From: Paraburkholderia panacisoli
Lineage (GTDB): Bacteria; Pseudomonadota; Gammaproteobacteria; Burkholderiales; Burkholderiaceae
Reading direction: 5' to 3'
NCBI RefSeq assembly: GCF_008369935.1
Contig: NZ_VTUZ01000022.1
Location: forward strand, 1 to 64,000
DNA: 64,000 nucleotides
Part shown: in pieces, positions 1 through 9,939 of the stretch
How the letters are laid out: every line of letters starts with the position of its first letter
Numbering within the stretch: position 1 is the stretch's first letter
Notes under the pieces: model-generated
The model's input: the letters and a program-made list of their open reading frames with translations, nothing else
What the model was told of the DNA's origin: nothing
Databases searched by the model: none
Position numbers and translations under genes: made by a program

Positions 1-29
1 GAGCGCCTCAAGTCGCTGCCCAATGAAAA

Positions 30-59
30 ACGACCCGGCCGCACATGCGACCGGGTCGT
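30..59 (-). terminator. Stem-loop, possible minus-strand terminator
   Basis: A perfect 9-bp inverted repeat (ACGACCCGG at 30-38 and CCGGGTCGT at 51-59) encloses a 12-nt loop. On the minus strand it is followed by a run of five T, as in an intrinsic terminator. It lies about 150 bp downstream of the ppiD stop and could end that transcript, but it may instead belong to a gene outside the window. Confidence 0.5.
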
Positions 60-123
60 CAAATCTCGCCCTCACCGTTACACCGTTCGATTCTTGAAGA
101 AGAACCTTAACTGAACGGCATTA

Positions 124-146
124 CCCGCAATGGCGGGGCTTTTTTG
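124..146 (+). terminator. Plus-strand intrinsic terminator
   Basis: CCCGC, a 4-nt loop and GCGGG are followed by a run of six T, a standard rho-independent terminator read on the plus strand. It implies that a plus-strand gene ends just left of this point or outside the window. One plus frame is open from base 1 to a TGA at 112-114, but its residues are not recognisable. Confidence 0.55.
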
Positions 147-206
147 TGTCTGCGCGTGTTGGGTTTAGCCCTGTTGCTCTGCGCGCAAGCTTCGTTCTGC
201 TGACGC

Positions 207-2144
207 TTATTGGTCGTTCGCTTGCGCGTTGCTGCTGTCGAGCGAACCGTAGAACTTCACCTTCGAGCGCGCACGCACCGCTTCGACATAAGCCTCGGCT
301 TCAGATTGCGCATTGACCTGCGCGATCTGCTGCTGAGCAGCGGCGAGACGCTGCGGATTGGTGGGCGCAGCCGCCACCACCGAGTTCACACGATAGATCG
401 CATAGCCGTCGTCGCCGAGGTCAACACCTACGTAGGCCGGCAGTTTTTGCGCATCTGCTTTGTAGATTGCGCTCAATGCAACCGGCGGCACGCCTTGCGC
501 GTCGTTGCGCGACACCTTCAACGGCGACGAGAAACCGGTCGTGGCCTTCGACTTTTCAAGCTCGGCCAGCTTCGCCACACCGTCTTTGTGCGCCGCTTCG
601 TTCGACTGCGCCGCAATGACCTTCTGACGCACCGCGTCCTTCACAGCGTCGAACGCCGGCACGGCTGCGGCCTTGTAGTCGGTGACGTGCGCCGCGACCA
701 ACGTGTTGCCGCCAACGTCGATGGCCTGCGTGTTGTTGCGTTGCACGGCCGCGTCGTTCGCGAACACTGCCGCGAGGAACTTCGCGTTGTTCAACGAACT
801 GTCAGGCGGCAGCTTCGGATCCGGTTGCGGCGTCACCGTAGCGGTCTGCAATTGCAGCTTGTACTTGTCGGCGGCCGGCTGCAGGCTCTTCGCCTTCTCA
901 TACACGAGCGACGTGAAGCCTTCCGAACTGTCGCTGAATGCCTTGCTTGCCAGCTGCGTCTTCAGGTCTTTCGCGATTTGATCCTTCACTTCGTCGAACG
1001 GCTTCGTGACTGCCGGCTTCACGTCCGTCACCTTGACGATGTGAAAGCCGAAGTCGGTCTGCACGATGCCGCTGACTTCGTCCTTCTTCAGAGCGAACAC
1101 AGCGTCGTCGAACGCCTGGCCGCCCGCGATCATGCCGCGGCCGAAGTAACCGAGATCGCCACCCTTCGACGCCGAGCCCGGGTCCTGCGAATTGGCCTGC
1201 GCGATTTGCGCAAACTGATCCGGATGCGCCTTGATCTGAGCGAGCAACTCTTCGGCCTTCTGTTTCGCTTTGGCCTTGTCAGCCGCGCTCGCATCTTTCG
1301 GCGCGGAGATCAGGATGTGGCTCGCACGCACTTCACCGTCCGTGCGGTAGTGCGCGATGTTGTCGTCGTAGTACTTTTTCAGATCCGCGTCGCTCGGCTG
1401 GATCGATGCGGCGAGCGTTGCCGGCGACATCACCAGGTACTGGATCGTCGCCGTGGCCGGCGTCGCGAACTCGTTGCGATGCGCATCGTAATACGCTTGC
1501 AGTTGCGCGTCGGTCGGCTGGACCTTCGCCGCATAGTCGCGCGGATGGAACGCAATGCCCTGCACTTCACGCTGCTGCTCGGCCAGCTCCGTCAGATGCT
1601 GCGCGAGCACCTTCGACGTGAACGCACTACCTTGAATGCTCGCGGGCAACTGCTGCATCGCGAGGCTGTAGCGCACACGTTCGTCGTACTGGTCGGGCGT
1701 CATGCCTTGCATCGCGAGCAGTTGCTTGTAGCGTTCGACGTCGATCGAGCCGTCGGGATTCTTCAGCGACGAGATCACCGGATCGTTGAGCAGCACACGG
1801 CGCACGGCGTCGTCGGATGCAGTCAGATGCAGGCGCTGCGTTTCATCGGCCAGCACGCGCTGTTCGATCAGACCGTCGAGCATTTCGCGGCGGCGCTCCG
1901 GCGTATCGAACGACTTCGCGTCGAACTGCGCGCCAAGCATCTGACGGGCGCGGTCGAGTTGCTGACGCATTGCGTCGTCATACTCGGCGCGCGTGATCTT
2001 GTGACCGTTGACGCTCGCGACGTTTGCACTTTCGTCAAAGAAGCCGCGGAAACCTTGAATACCCACAAAACCCAACCCCGGCACAATGACGAGGATGAGC
2101 ATGAACATCATCAGGCGTTTGTGATTGCGGAAAAAATCGAGCAT
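207..2144 (-). CDS. ppiD: Peptidyl-prolyl cis-trans isomerase PpiD (periplasmic foldase)
   Basis: A 645-residue SurA/PpiD-type chaperone held in the inner membrane, which helps newly exported outer-membrane and periplasmic proteins fold. A short cytoplasmic N-terminus (MLDFFRNHKR) precedes a single transmembrane anchor at about residues 11-30. A SurA_N-like chaperone region follows, and then one parvulin rotamase domain at about 270-375, opened by the motif EVRASHILIS and containing GGDLGYFGRGMI. The length fits the PpiD family. The gene lies downstream of tRNA-Val, tRNA-Asp and hupB on the same strand, the usual Burkholderiales order. As in other PpiD proteins the parvulin domain may be weakly active, with chaperoning by the N- and C-terminal parts; that point comes from the family, not from this sequence. 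Confidence 0.95.
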   Translation of the reverse strand: MLDFFRNHKRLMMFMLILVIVPGLGFVGIQGFRGFFDESANVASVNGHKITRAEYDDAMRQQLDRARQMLGAQFDAKSFDTPERRREMLDGLIEQRVLADETQRLHLTASDDAVRRVLLNDPVISSLKNPDGSIDVERYKQLLAMQGMTPDQYDERVRYSLAMQQLPASIQGSAFTSKVLAQHLTELAEQQREVQGIAFHPRDYAAKVQPTDAQLQAYYDAHRNEFATPATATIQYLVMSPATLAASIQPSDADLKKYYDDNIAHYRTDGEVRASHILISAPKDASAADKAKAKQKAEELLAQIKAHPDQFAQIAQANSQDPGSASKGGDLGYFGRGMIAGGQAFDDAVFALKKDEVSGIVQTDFGFHIVKVTDVKPAVTKPFDEVKDQIAKDLKTQLASKAFSDSSEGFTSLVYEKAKSLQPAADKYKLQLQTATVTPQPDPKLPPDSSLNNAKFLAAVFANDAAVQRNNTQAIDVGGNTLVAAHVTDYKAAAVPAFDAVKDAVRQKVIAAQSNEAAHKDGVAKLAELEKSKATTGFSSPLKVSRNDAQGVPPVALSAIYKADAQKLPAYVGVDLGDDGYAIYRVNSVVAAAPTNPQRLAAAQQQIAQVNAQSEAEAYVEAVRARSKVKFYGSLDSSNAQANDQ

Positions 2145-2193
2145 GCGTGAGGAGTGCCAAAAACAGAACGCCCGATCTTACAACAGCGGGCAA

Positions 2194-2221
2194 TAAAAAA
2201 GGCGAACCGGAGTTCGCCTTT
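2194..2221 (-). terminator. Terminator downstream of the tRNA pair
   Basis: AAGGCGAAC (2199-2207) pairs with GTTCGCCTT (2212-2220) around a 4-nt loop. On the minus strand a run of six T follows the stem. It ends the tRNA-Val/tRNA-Asp transcript just before ppiD. Confidence 0.8.
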
Positions 2222-2230
2222 CGTGGATAC

Positions 2231-2307
2231 TGGCGGAGTGGACGGGACTCGAACCCGCGACCCCCGGCGTGACAGGCCGGTATTCTAACCGACTGAACTA
2301 CCACTCC
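2231..2307 (-). tRNA. tRNA-Asp (GUC)
   Basis: A 77-nt cloverleaf read on the minus strand, beginning GGAGTGGTAGTTCAG and ending with acceptor CCACTCC-G-CCA. The T-loop is GGTTCGAGTCC and the anticodon loop CTGTCAC gives GUC (Asp). The CCA end is encoded. It is 44 bp downstream of tRNA-Val, probably in the same transcript. Confidence 0.97.
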
Positions 2308-2351
2308 TTATACTGCGCTGACTGCATGAAACACTGGCTTGAATCTGAAAC

Positions 2352-2427
2352 TGGTGGGTGCTGAGAGGCTCGAACTCCCGACCTACGCCTTGTAAGGGCG
2401 CCGCTCTACCAACTGAGCTAAGCACCC
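2352..2427 (-). tRNA. tRNA-Val (UAC)
   Basis: A 76-nt cloverleaf on the minus strand, starting GGGTGCTTAGCTCAG and ending CACCCACCA. The anticodon loop CTTACAA gives UAC (Val). The D-loop (AGTTGGTAGAGC) and T-loop (AGTTCGAGCCT) are canonical and CCA is encoded. It lies 92 bp after the hupB stop. Confidence 0.97.
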
Positions 2428-2519
2428 GTTTCCGATTCAGTGTGCTTCTTACTGCCTGACTTACTGCTTGAATTTGCTACTTGAGTTCGCTGACTGACAT
2501 TCCTCAAGCAGCAAGCCCA

Positions 2520-2792
2520 TTAGTTTAGCGCATCCTTCAGAGCTTTGCCAGGCCTAAATTTAGGAACCTTTGCTGCCTTGATTTTGATCGCAGCGCCGGT
2601 GCGCGGATTGCGCCCGGTGCGCGCGGTCCGCTTGCCGACCGCGAACGTGCCAAAACCGACCAACGTGACCGAACCGCCTTTCTTCAACGTACCTTTGACG
2701 CCACCGATCACTGCATCGAGTGCACGGCCTGCCGCAGCCTTCGAAATGTCGGCTTGCTGTGCAATGTGATCGATCAATTCCGTCTTGTTCAT
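2520..2792 (-). CDS. hupB: DNA-binding protein HU (beta-type)
   Basis: A 90-residue HU-family nucleoid protein that bends and compacts DNA as a dimer. It begins [18 protein letters not shown] and carries the family signature [18 protein letters not shown] near residues 46-63, including the beta-arm that inserts Pro into the minor groove. An open upstream extension of 20 codons exists, but the start at 2792 follows a G-rich ribosome binding site and gives the canonical 90-residue HU length. A strong promoter lies 90 bp upstream. The position between lon and ppiD is the same as in many proteobacteria, which supports the hupB assignment. Confidence 0.95.
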   Translation of the reverse strand: MNKTELIDHIAQQADISKAAAGRALDAVIGGVKGTLKKGGSVTLVGFGTFAVGKRTARTGRNPRTGAAIKIKAAKVPKFRPGKALKDALN

Positions 2793-2827
2793 TCCAACCC
2801 CCGAGAATGTTTTATGGCAATCGCGAT

Positions 2828-2843
2828 GGTGCTCTTTAGCACC
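2828..2843 (-). other. Small hairpin in the hupB leader
   Basis: GGTGCT, a CTTT loop and AGCACC form a perfect 6-bp stem in the predicted 5' untranslated region, about 35 nt upstream of the start codon. It may affect leader stability. No function can be assigned from sequence. Confidence 0.35.
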
Positions 2844-2881
2844 TGGCATCACGCGGCTGGCGGGTAACGCCGAGCCGCCTC

Positions 2882-2910
2882 ATTAGAATTGGCCGAAACC
2901 CTTGTGTCAA
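2882..2910 (-). promoter_or_regulatory. Sigma-70 promoter of hupB
   Basis: On the minus strand a perfect -35 box TTGACA (2905-2910) is separated by exactly 17 bp from a -10 box TCTAAT (2882-2887, one mismatch to TATAAT). An AT-rich run (AAAAAACG) lies a little upstream and could act as an UP element. The leader would be about 80 nt. Confidence 0.75.
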
Positions 2911-3069
2911 GCCGGGTTGAGCCTGATCCGGCACGTTTTTTAAGAGGATTTTTATCACCAGATGTTGCTTGCAAGCGATACGCATGGAAACGGGCGGCAC
3001 AGACAGCGCGCATTACTCAAAAGATGGGAAAACGCCAGCTACGAAGCGCGCTACCAGGATCGCGCGGAC

Positions 3070-3101
3070 AAAAAAAACCCGCGGCCTGGACCGCGGGTTT
3101 T
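3070..3101 (-). terminator. Intrinsic terminator of lon
   Basis: AAACCCGCGG (3075-3084) pairs with CCGCGGGTTT (3091-3100) around a 6-nt loop. On the minus strand a run of eight T follows. It starts about 40 bp after the lon stop. Confidence 0.9.
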
Positions 3102-3141
3102 CGTTCAGCAAACAGTTTCGTTGCCGATTATTTCAGTGTGC

Positions 3142-5562
3142 TTAGTGCTTCACGAACTCCGTGGCGGCGTCTTTGCCCGCCTCGGCCGCAACAGGCGCAG
3201 CAGGCTTGGGCTCTTCTTCCGGCAACGCTTGCGGCACACGTTCGAGCGCCAGCTCGAGCACCTTGTCGATCCAGCGGACCGGCACGATTTCGATCGCGTT
3301 CTTCACGTTGTCCGGAATCTCCGTCAAGTCCTTGACGTTTTCTTCCGGAATCAGCACCAGCTTGATGCCGCCGCGATGCGCCGCCAGCAGCTTTTCCTTC
3401 AGGCCGCCGATCGGCAGGACTTCGCCACGCAACGTGATTTCGCCCGTCATCGCGACGTCGGCGCGCACCGGAATACCGGTCAATACCGACACCAGCGCGG
3501 TCGTCATCGCGATACCGGCCGAAGGACCGTCCTTCGGCGTAGCGCCTTCCGGCACGTGAATGTGAATGTCCTGCTTCTCGAACGCTTCGTCCTTGACGCC
3601 AAGACGCCGCGAACGCGAGCGCACGACCGAGCGCGCTGCTTCGACAGATTCCTTCATCACGTCGCCGAGCGAACCCGTGCGGATCACGTTGCCCTTGCCC
3701 GGCATCACAGCGGCTTCGATGGTCAACAGATCGCCGCCCACTTCTGTCCACGCGAGACCCGTAACCTGGCCAACCTGATTTTCCTTCGCAGCCAAACCGA
3801 AGTCGTACTTGCGCACACCGAGGAAGGTGTCGAGATTGGTGCCGTCGACCTTCACCGCGCCTTCCGCCTTCTTCAGCAGAAGCATCTTCACGACCTTGCG
3901 GCAGATCTTCGAAATTTCACGCTCGAGCGAACGGACGCCCGCTTCGCGCGTGTAGTAACGAATGATGTCGCGGATCGCAGTTTCCGTCACATCGACCTCG
4001 CCATCCTTGAGGCCATTGTTCTTCTTCTGCTTCGGCAACAGATAACGCTGCGCGATGCTGACCTTCTCGTCTTCCGTGTAACCCGACAAGCGGATCACTT
4101 CCATCCGATCGAGCAACGGCGGCGGAATGTTCAGCGAGTTCGACGTCGCCACGAACATCACGTCCGACAGATCGAAGTCCACTTCGACATAGTGATCGGC
4201 AAACGTATGGTTCTGTTCCGGATCGAGCACTTCGAGCAACGCCGACGACGGATCGCCGCGGAAATCCTGGCCCATCTTGTCGACTTCGTCGAGCAGGAAG
4301 AGCGGATTGCGCACGCCGACCTTGGTCAGGCTTTGCAGAATCTTGCCGGGCATCGAACCGATGTACGTACGACGGTGACCGCGAATCTCGGCTTCGTCGC
4401 GCACGCCGCCGAGCGCCATACGCACGAACTTGCGGTTCGTCGCGCGAGCGATCGACTGACCCAGCGACGTCTTACCGACACCCGGAGGCCCGACGAGGCA
4501 CAGAATCGGCGCCTTGACCTTGTCGACACGTTGCTGGACCGCGAGATACTCGAGAATGCGTTCCTTCACCTTCTCGAGACCGAAGTGGTCTTCGTCGAGC
4601 ACGCGTTCTGCATTCGAGAGGTCGTTGTTGACCTTGCTCTTCTTGCGCCACGGCAAGCCGATCAGCGTGTCGATATAGTTGCGCACGACCGTCGCTTCAG
4701 CCGACATCGGCGACATCAGCTTGAGTTTCTTCAGTTCGGCGTCGGCCTTCTTCTTGGCTTCCTTCGGCATGCGGGCAGCCGTGATGCGCTTCTCGAGTTC
4801 TTCGAGGTCCGCACCTTCTTCGCCTTCGCCGAGTTCCTTCTGGATCGCCTTGACCTGCTCGTTCAGGTAGTACTCGCGCTGGCTCTTCTCCATCTGACGC
4901 TTCACACGCCCACGGATGCGCTTTTCGACCTGCAGGATGTCGATCTCGGCCTCGAGTTGCGCGAGCAGATGCTCGAGTCGCTCGATCACCGGGAACATCT
5001 CGAGGATGTGCTGCTTCTGGTCGAGCTTGAGCGGCAGATGTGCCGCGATCGTGTCGGCCAGACGCCCGGCTTCGTCGATACCCGACAGCGACGTCAGGAT
5101 CTCCGGCGGGATCTTCTTGTTCAGCTTCACATACTGGTCGAACTGCGACACGATCGCGCGACGCAGCGCTTCGGTTTCAGCGCTGTCGGCATGGTCGGGT
5201 TCGAGCGGCATGACTTCGCACGAGAACTGCGTTTCCTGTTCTTCGATGGAAAGCGTCTTCGCGCGCTGCAAACCCTCGACGAGCACCTTCACGGTGCCGT
5301 CGGGCAGCTTCAGCATTTGCAGGATGTTGGCAACGCACCCTACTTCGTACATGTCCTTTTCGGTCGGCTCATCTTTCGCAGCCGTTTTCTGGGCGACTAG
5401 CATGATGTGCTTGCCGCCTTCCATCGCTGCTTCGAGAGCCTTGATCGACTTCGGGCGGCCTACGAAGAGCGGAATCACCATGTGCGGGAAGACGACTACG
5501 TCGCGCAGCGGGAGCAGCGGGAGCGTAATGCGTTCCGGCGGGAGGAGTTGGGTTCCTGACAT
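3142..5562 (-). CDS. lon: ATP-dependent protease Lon (La)
   Basis: An 806-residue cytoplasmic Lon protease, a hexameric AAA+ serine protease that degrades damaged and regulatory proteins. The N-terminal substrate-binding domain starts [20 protein letters not shown]. The AAA+ module has Walker [12 protein letters not shown] at about residue 355-365 and Walker [10 protein letters not shown]. The C-terminal protease domain carries the catalytic Ser in [11 protein letters not shown] (about 680) and the catalytic Lys in [14 protein letters not shown] (about 723). All catalytic residues and the full family length are present. Lon follows clpX on the same strand with its own leader of about 200 bp and its own terminator, so it is probably an independent unit. 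The leader contains a 13-bp direct repeat of unknown role. Confidence 0.97.
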   Translation of the reverse strand: MSGTQLLPPERITLPLLPLRDVVVFPHMVIPLFVGRPKSIKALEAAMEGGKHIMLVAQKTAAKDEPTEKDMYEVGCVANILQMLKLPDGTVKVLVEGLQRAKTLSIEEQETQFSCEVMPLEPDHADSAETEALRRAIVSQFDQYVKLNKKIPPEILTSLSGIDEAGRLADTIAAHLPLKLDQKQHILEMFPVIERLEHLLAQLEAEIDILQVEKRIRGRVKRQMEKSQREYYLNEQVKAIQKELGEGEEGADLEELEKRITAARMPKEAKKKADAELKKLKLMSPMSAEATVVRNYIDTLIGLPWRKKSKVNNDLSNAERVLDEDHFGLEKVKERILEYLAVQQRVDKVKAPILCLVGPPGVGKTSLGQSIARATNRKFVRMALGGVRDEAEIRGHRRTYIGSMPGKILQSLTKVGVRNPLFLLDEVDKMGQDFRGDPSSALLEVLDPEQNHTFADHYVEVDFDLSDVMFVATSNSLNIPPPLLDRMEVIRLSGYTEDEKVSIAQRYLLPKQKKNNGLKDGEVDVTETAIRDIIRYYTREAGVRSLEREISKICRKVVKMLLLKKAEGAVKVDGTNLDTFLGVRKYDFGLAAKENQVGQVTGLAWTEVGGDLLTIEAAVMPGKGNVIRTGSLGDVMKESVEAARSVVRSRSRRLGVKDEAFEKQDIHIHVPEGATPKDGPSAGIAMTTALVSVLTGIPVRADVAMTGEITLRGEVLPIGGLKEKLLAAHRGGIKLVLIPEENVKDLTEIPDNVKNAIEIVPVRWIDKVLELALERVPQALPEEEPKPAAPVAAEAGKDAATEFVKH

Positions 5563-5644
5563 TTCATTTCCCCATGAGTGGAATCAGTTCGTTCGATAGG
5601 TGAGGCCAGCAGAAAATATTGCAAGCCTCCGCGTGTGGGAAAAG

Positions 5645-5674
5645 TTCAGTGACTCCGAAGGTTCAGTGACTCCA
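5645..5674. repeat. Direct repeat upstream of lon
   Basis: GTTCAGTGACTCC occurs at 5645-5657 and again at 5662-5674, 17 bp apart start to start, about 85-110 bp upstream of the lon start codon. It could be a regulator site or a chance duplication. No matching regulator is known to me. Confidence 0.5.
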
Positions 5675-5709
5675 TAGTGAAAACAACCATGCTGACCACA
5701 CGATAAACG

Positions 5710-5744
5710 AAAAAGCCGTTCACGTCGCCATGAACGGCTTTTTT
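5710..5744 (-). terminator. Intrinsic terminator of clpX
   Basis: AAGCCGTTCA (5713-5722) pairs with TGAACGGCTT (5731-5740). Flanking A and T runs allow it to work in either direction. It lies about 20 bp downstream of the clpX stop on the minus strand. Confidence 0.9.
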
Positions 5745-5762
5745 GCAGAACCCGAAAGCCGA

Positions 5763-7034
5763 TCAGTTCGAACCCGCGACCTTGGGCGCGTCTTCGTAGA
5801 TCAGTAGCGGTTTGCCGTCGCCGTCGATCACGTTGTCGTCGATGATGACCTTGCTGACACCTTTCATTTGCGGCAGGTCGTACATCACATCAAGCAATGC
5901 CTGTTCCAGGATGGAGCGCAAACCCCGCGCGCCCGTCTTGCGACGGATTGCTTTGCGCGCCACGGCCTGCAACGCCGCCGGGCGAATCTCAAGCTCGACG
6001 CGTTCCATGTTGAACAGCTTGTGGTACTGCTTCACCAACGCATTCTTCGGTTCGACGAGGATCTTCATCAAAGCCGCTTCGTCCAGCTTGCCGAGCGTGG
6101 CGACCACCGGCAGACGGCCGATCAGTTCGGGAATCAGGCCGAACTTGATCAGATCTTCCGGTTCCACTTCGCGCAGCACTTCACCGGCGTCACGGTCCTG
6201 CTTGCTCTTCACGCTCGCGCCGAAGCCAATACCGGTTTTCTCGGTACGATCGACGATGACCTTCTCGAGCCCGTCGAACGCGCCGCCACAAATGAACAGA
6301 ATATTGGTGGTGTCGACCTGGATGAAGTCTTGATTCGGATGCTTACGGCCGCCTTGCGGCGGCACCGATGCCATCGTGCCTTCGACCAGCTTTAGCAAAG
6401 CCTGCTGCACACCTTCGCCCGACACGTCGCGGGTGATCGACGGGTTGTCCGACTTGCGGCTGATCTTGTCGATTTCGTCGATGTAGACAATACCGCGCTG
6501 GGCCTTGTCGACTTCGTAATTGCAGTTCTGCAGCAGCTTCTGGATGATGTTCTCGACGTCTTCACCGACGTAGCCGGCTTCCGTCAGCGTGGTCGCATCG
6601 GCGATCACGAACGGGACGTTCAGAAGGCGCGCGAGCGTCTGCGCGAGCAGCGTCTTGCCGGAACCGGTCGGGCCGATCAGCAGGATGTTGCTCTTGGACA
6701 GTTCGATCTCGTCCTTCTTGTCGAGATGCTTGAGGCGCTTGTAGTGGTTGTACACCGCGACCGCGAGAATCTTCTTCGCACGTTCCTGACCGATCACGTA
6801 TTGGTCGAGGATTTCACGGATTTCCTGCGGGCTCGGCAGATCGGACTTGGACAAGCCCGCCTCGATACCCGCGCCCGCAGCTTCGTCACGAATGATTTCG
6901 TTGCACAGGTCGATACATTCATCGCAGATGAACACCGACGGGCCGGCAATCAGTTTTTTGACTTCATGCTGGCTCTTGCCGCAAAACGAGCAATACAACA
7001 GCTTTTCGCTGTTAGAACCTTTCTTGTCCGCCAT
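5763..7034 (-). CDS. clpX: ATP-dependent Clp protease ATP-binding subunit ClpX
   Basis: A 423-residue AAA+ unfoldase that feeds tagged substrates (for example SsrA-tagged) into ClpP. The N-terminal C4 zinc domain is visible as CSFCGK and ICDECIDLC. Walker A is [13 protein letters not shown], Walker B is [10 protein letters not shown], and the ClpP-docking loop region IGFGASV is present. Full length for the family. It is 183 bp downstream of clpP, forming the standard tig-clpP-clpX order; its own terminator follows. The start [15 protein letters not shown] agrees with Burkholderia homologues. Confidence 0.97.
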   Translation of the reverse strand: MADKKGSNSEKLLYCSFCGKSQHEVKKLIAGPSVFICDECIDLCNEIIRDEAAGAGIEAGLSKSDLPSPQEIREILDQYVIGQERAKKILAVAVYNHYKRLKHLDKKDEIELSKSNILLIGPTGSGKTLLAQTLARLLNVPFVIADATTLTEAGYVGEDVENIIQKLLQNCNYEVDKAQRGIVYIDEIDKISRKSDNPSITRDVSGEGVQQALLKLVEGTMASVPPQGGRKHPNQDFIQVDTTNILFICGGAFDGLEKVIVDRTEKTGIGFGASVKSKQDRDAGEVLREVEPEDLIKFGLIPELIGRLPVVATLGKLDEAALMKILVEPKNALVKQYHKLFNMERVELEIRPAALQAVARKAIRRKTGARGLRSILEQALLDVMYDLPQMKGVSKVIIDDNVIDGDGKPLLIYEDAPKVAGSN

Positions 7035-7217
7035 AGATGTGTGAGCCTCCGGACACTCAGTTACATAATACGCCGTTTGCCCCCGCCTCGCAGTTTGGGC
7101 GCGGCGGGACTTGAGCCAAGGTGACGGCGCTTGCCGCAGGCGCTCGGACGATTCTCGATTGTTTCACAACGGATCCGCCGACGGCTTCGCCCCAATTCGG
7201 GGCAAAGCCGCACCAGA

Positions 7218-7871
7218 TCAAGGACGCTTGTGTGCGACCTGGTCAACCAGCCCATACGCTTGCGCGTCGTCGCCGGACATGAAGTTATCGCGGTCGGTGT
7301 CGCGCGCAATGCGCTCGACCGGCTGGCCCGTATGGTGCGCGAGCAGATGATTCAGCCGTTCCTTCAAATACAGGATTTCGCGCGCCTGGATTTCGATGTC
7401 CGACGCCTGACCGCGCGCGCCGCCGAGCGGCTGATGAATCATCACGCGCGAATTCGGCAACGCGAAACGCTTGCCCTTCGCACCGGCCGCCAGCAGGAAC
7501 GCGCCCATGCTGGCCGCAAGACCCATGCACAGCGTGGAGACGTCCGGCTTGATGAACTGCATCGTATCGTAGATGGCCATACCAGCCGACACCGAGCCGC
7601 CCGGGCTGTTGATGTAAAAGCTGATGTCCTTGTCCGGATTCTCGCTTTCGAGGAACAGCATCTGCGCGACGACGAGATTGGCCGTCTGGTCGTTCACTTC
7701 ACCGACGAGGAACACGATGCGTTCCTTCAGCAGACGGGAGTAAATGTCATACGAGCGCTCGCCCCGGCCGCTCGTTTCCACGACGATCGGCACCAGTCCG
7801 AGCGCCTGCGCTTCGAGATCCCTGGACGACTGGGAGGTCAACGTGTCCAGCATTTGGGCGCGAAAGGTCAT
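7218..7871 (-). CDS. clpP: ATP-dependent Clp protease proteolytic subunit ClpP
   Basis: A 217-residue serine peptidase of family S14 forming the tetradecameric proteolytic chamber used with ClpX (and ClpA). The catalytic Ser is in [11 protein letters not shown] (Ser121) and the His in [12 protein letters not shown] (His146); the Asp lies in the C-terminal third near [14 protein letters not shown]. The oxyanion-forming SPGGSVSAG motif is present. It is located between tig and clpX on the same strand. A CTTGAA box about 75 bp upstream (minus strand, 7940-7945) matches a sigma-32 -35 element, but the matching -10 is poor, so heat-shock control is only a possibility. Confidence 0.97.
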   Translation of the reverse strand: MTFRAQMLDTLTSQSSRDLEAQALGLVPIVVETSGRGERSYDIYSRLLKERIVFLVGEVNDQTANLVVAQMLFLESENPDKDISFYINSPGGSVSAGMAIYDTMQFIKPDVSTLCMGLAASMGAFLLAAGAKGKRFALPNSRVMIHQPLGGARGQASDIEIQAREILYLKERLNHLLAHHTGQPVERIARDTDRDNFMSGDDAQAYGLVDQVAHKRP

Positions 7872-8018
7872 GCAATGGATCCTTGTCTGGAAATACTCTG
7901 GATATTGGATGCTAGACAGGTGTGTGCGGCGAGCCCGTATTCAAGTGCGCGATCAGTACGAACGCGTTGTGCTACAGAACGCAACACGTCGTGCACATTA
8001 ACAGCACAAAAACAGCAC

Positions 8019-8064
8019 AAAAAAACGGCGTGCTGGCCGTCGCTCCGACAGCCGGCACGCCGTT
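8019..8064 (-). terminator. Terminator of tig
   Basis: AACGGCGTGCTGGC (8024-8037) pairs, with one G-T pair, with GCCGGCACGCCGTT (8051-8064). On the minus strand it is followed by a T-run. It starts 11 bp after the tig stop. Two copies of AACAGCACAA sit just beyond it. Confidence 0.85.
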
Positions 8065-8074
8065 GCAGCGACGC

Positions 8075-9421
8075 TTACGCTTGCGCCGTTGCGCTTGCCA
8101 GTTCTTCGAAGCTCACTTCCTTGTCCGTCACCTTGGCCTTGCCGAGGACGAATTCGACGACGTTGGCTTCAACGACGTACGCTTCCATTTCAGCAAGACG
8201 TTGCTGGTTCGAATAATACCAGCGGACGACTTCCTTCGGGTCTTCGTAGCTTTTCGCGAATTCGTCGACTTCGGCGCGAATCTGTTCCGGCTTCGCTTGC
8301 AGTTCGTTGGCCTTGACCAGCTCGGCCAGCACGAGGCCCAGCTTGACGCGGCGCTCTGCTTGTTCCTTGAACATCGCGGCCGGGATCGGTGCGTCCTTGG
8401 CGTTGGGCACGCCACGTTGCTCCAGATCCTGACGAGCCATTGCGACGAGGCGCTCCTGATCCTGTTCGATCAGCGCGTTCGGCACGTCGAGGTCTGAAAT
8501 CTTCAGCAGCGCGTCCATCACCTGGTTCTTGACGATGGCTTGCGTGCGGCGCTTCGCTTCGCGCTCGAGATTGTCTTTGATCTCGGCGCGCATCTTGGTC
8601 TGATCGCCGTCTTCGATGCCGAGCGACTTAGCGAAATCAGCGTCGATTTCCGGCAGGTGCGGCCACTCGATCTTCTTCATCGTGATCGTGAATTGCGCGG
8701 TCTTGCCTGCCACGTCCTTGCCGTGGTAGTCCTCGGGGAAGGCCAGATCGAATTCCTTCGAGTCGCCGACCTTCAGGCCCTGCGCCGCCTTTTCGAATTC
8801 CGGCAGCATGCGGCCTTCGCCCAGCACGAACGCGAAGTCTTCCGCGCTGCCGCCCTGGAACACTTCACCGTCGATCTTGCCGACGAAGTCGACCGTCACG
8901 CGATCGCCCTCTTTCGCAGCCGTGTCCGCGCCGCCGTCGCCGTGCTCGCCGGCTTCGCCGCGAGCGTGGAAGTGCACGCGCTGCTTGCGCAGGATTTCCA
9001 GCGTGCGGTCGATTTCCGCTTCGCTGATGGTGGTCGTGGTGCGCTCGATTTCAGCCGTGGCGACGTCGCCCAGCTTCACTTCCGGGTACACCTCGAAGGT
9101 CGCGTCGAACGCGTAGTCGCCTTCGACCGCGTCGGCCTTCGGCGCGAAGCTCGGCTGGCCGGCGACGCGCAGGTTTTCGGCGCGGCTGATGTCGAAGAAT
9201 TCCTTGCCGACCTTGTCGCTCAGCACTTCGGCTTCCACCTGGCCCGAATACTGTTGCGTCACCATCTTGAGCGGCACCTTGCCCGGGCGGAAACCCGGCA
9301 TGCGCACGTTCTTCGCGAGTTGACGGATACGCGAGTCCACTTCCTTCTGCACGGCGTCCTTCGGCAGGGAAATCGTTACGCGGCGTTCGAGCTTGCCGAG
9401 GTTTTCAACAACGTTAGCCAT
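8075..9421 (-). CDS. tig: Trigger factor (ribosome-associated chaperone, PPIase)
   Basis: A 448-residue trigger factor, which binds ribosomal protein L23 at the exit tunnel and shields nascent chains. The ribosome-binding signature [14 protein letters not shown] is at about residues 41-54. The central FKBP-type PPIase domain follows ([17 protein letters not shown], then [20 protein letters not shown]), and the rest is the helical C-terminal arm domain. The length is typical. It heads the tig-clpP-clpX gene order on the minus strand and has its own terminator. The start at 9421 gives [14 protein letters not shown], as in homologues. Confidence 0.97.
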   Translation of the reverse strand: MANVVENLGKLERRVTISLPKDAVQKEVDSRIRQLAKNVRMPGFRPGKVPLKMVTQQYSGQVEAEVLSDKVGKEFFDISRAENLRVAGQPSFAPKADAVEGDYAFDATFEVYPEVKLGDVATAEIERTTTTISEAEIDRTLEILRKQRVHFHARGEAGEHGDGGADTAAKEGDRVTVDFVGKIDGEVFQGGSAEDFAFVLGEGRMLPEFEKAAQGLKVGDSKEFDLAFPEDYHGKDVAGKTAQFTITMKKIEWPHLPEIDADFAKSLGIEDGDQTKMRAEIKDNLEREAKRRTQAIVKNQVMDALLKISDLDVPNALIEQDQERLVAMARQDLEQRGVPNAKDAPIPAAMFKEQAERRVKLGLVLAELVKANELQAKPEQIRAEVDEFAKSYEDPKEVVRWYYSNQQRLAEMEAYVVEANVVEFVLGKAKVTDKEVSFEELASATAQA

Positions 9422-9939
9422 GGCTTCAATCGTCCTAAAATTATTCGAGCGAATCAGTTATCTTCTCCGTGCCGCTTTTCGACGTCGCTTCGCGTCGATT
9501 GCGCGCCTGCGCCGCGGGCTTGCAGGCCGCCGGCAGCACGGTTGGGTCCAAAGAGCCGAATATTTTAGCAAACTATTTGCGCGCCCAGCCGGGATTCGAT
9601 GAATGCGCGCGTTTTTATCGGCATTCCGGCTGCTTTCCAGGCTGTTTCGGCGCGGTTTCCGTCTGGGCCGCGCGCGATTTCCAGCGTCCGCTTACGGGAT
9701 TGCCAGCGCCTTTCGCTGCTTGTGCGCGTCCGGCTCGCGCAGCCGTGTCAACAGCCTTGCGTCGCTCGCACGACCTAGGCGGGCAGCGGGCGGGGCACGC
9801 CTCGCCGCGGACCATTCCGGCTATGCCGTTCGACATATTCAGTCAGCGCGCCCATGCTGATAAGCTAACGAACGCGCTCGGGGCTGCACCCACATCCGCT
9901 CCCCCATCCTCGCAACGATTCCAACCATCCAGAGACACC
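9422..9939. other. Intergenic region between divergent tig and glycerate kinase
   Basis: 518 bp without a convincing gene. It must hold the promoters of tig (minus) and the glycerate kinase (plus). An AT-rich patch at about 9556-9582 contains a TAAAAT hexamer on the minus strand that could be a tig -10 box, without a good -35. The plus frame stays open into the glycerate kinase but its residues do not look like protein. Confidence 0.4.

Noticed and set aside
1-114. Possible end of a plus-strand gene at the left edge
   Set aside because: The frame is open to TGA at 112-114 and a terminator follows, but 37 residues are not enough to recognise, and the hairpin at 30-59 lies inside it.
210-2150. 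Long open frame on the plus strand over ppiD (646 codons)
   Set aside because: Antisense to a clear PpiD gene; its residues are Arg/Val/His-rich with no family motif, as expected for the mirror frame of a GC-rich gene.
2962-5400. 812-codon plus-strand open frame over lon
   Set aside because: Exact antisense shadow of lon; composition is typical of a non-coding mirror frame.
7940-7945. Sigma-32 promoter upstream of clpP
   Set aside because: CTTGAA is a perfect -35, but no CCCCATNT-like -10 lies at the right distance, so it was not listed as a promoter.
9469-9939. N-terminal extension of glycerate kinase
   Set aside because: In frame and open, but residues are Arg/Ala noise and the family starts at 9940.
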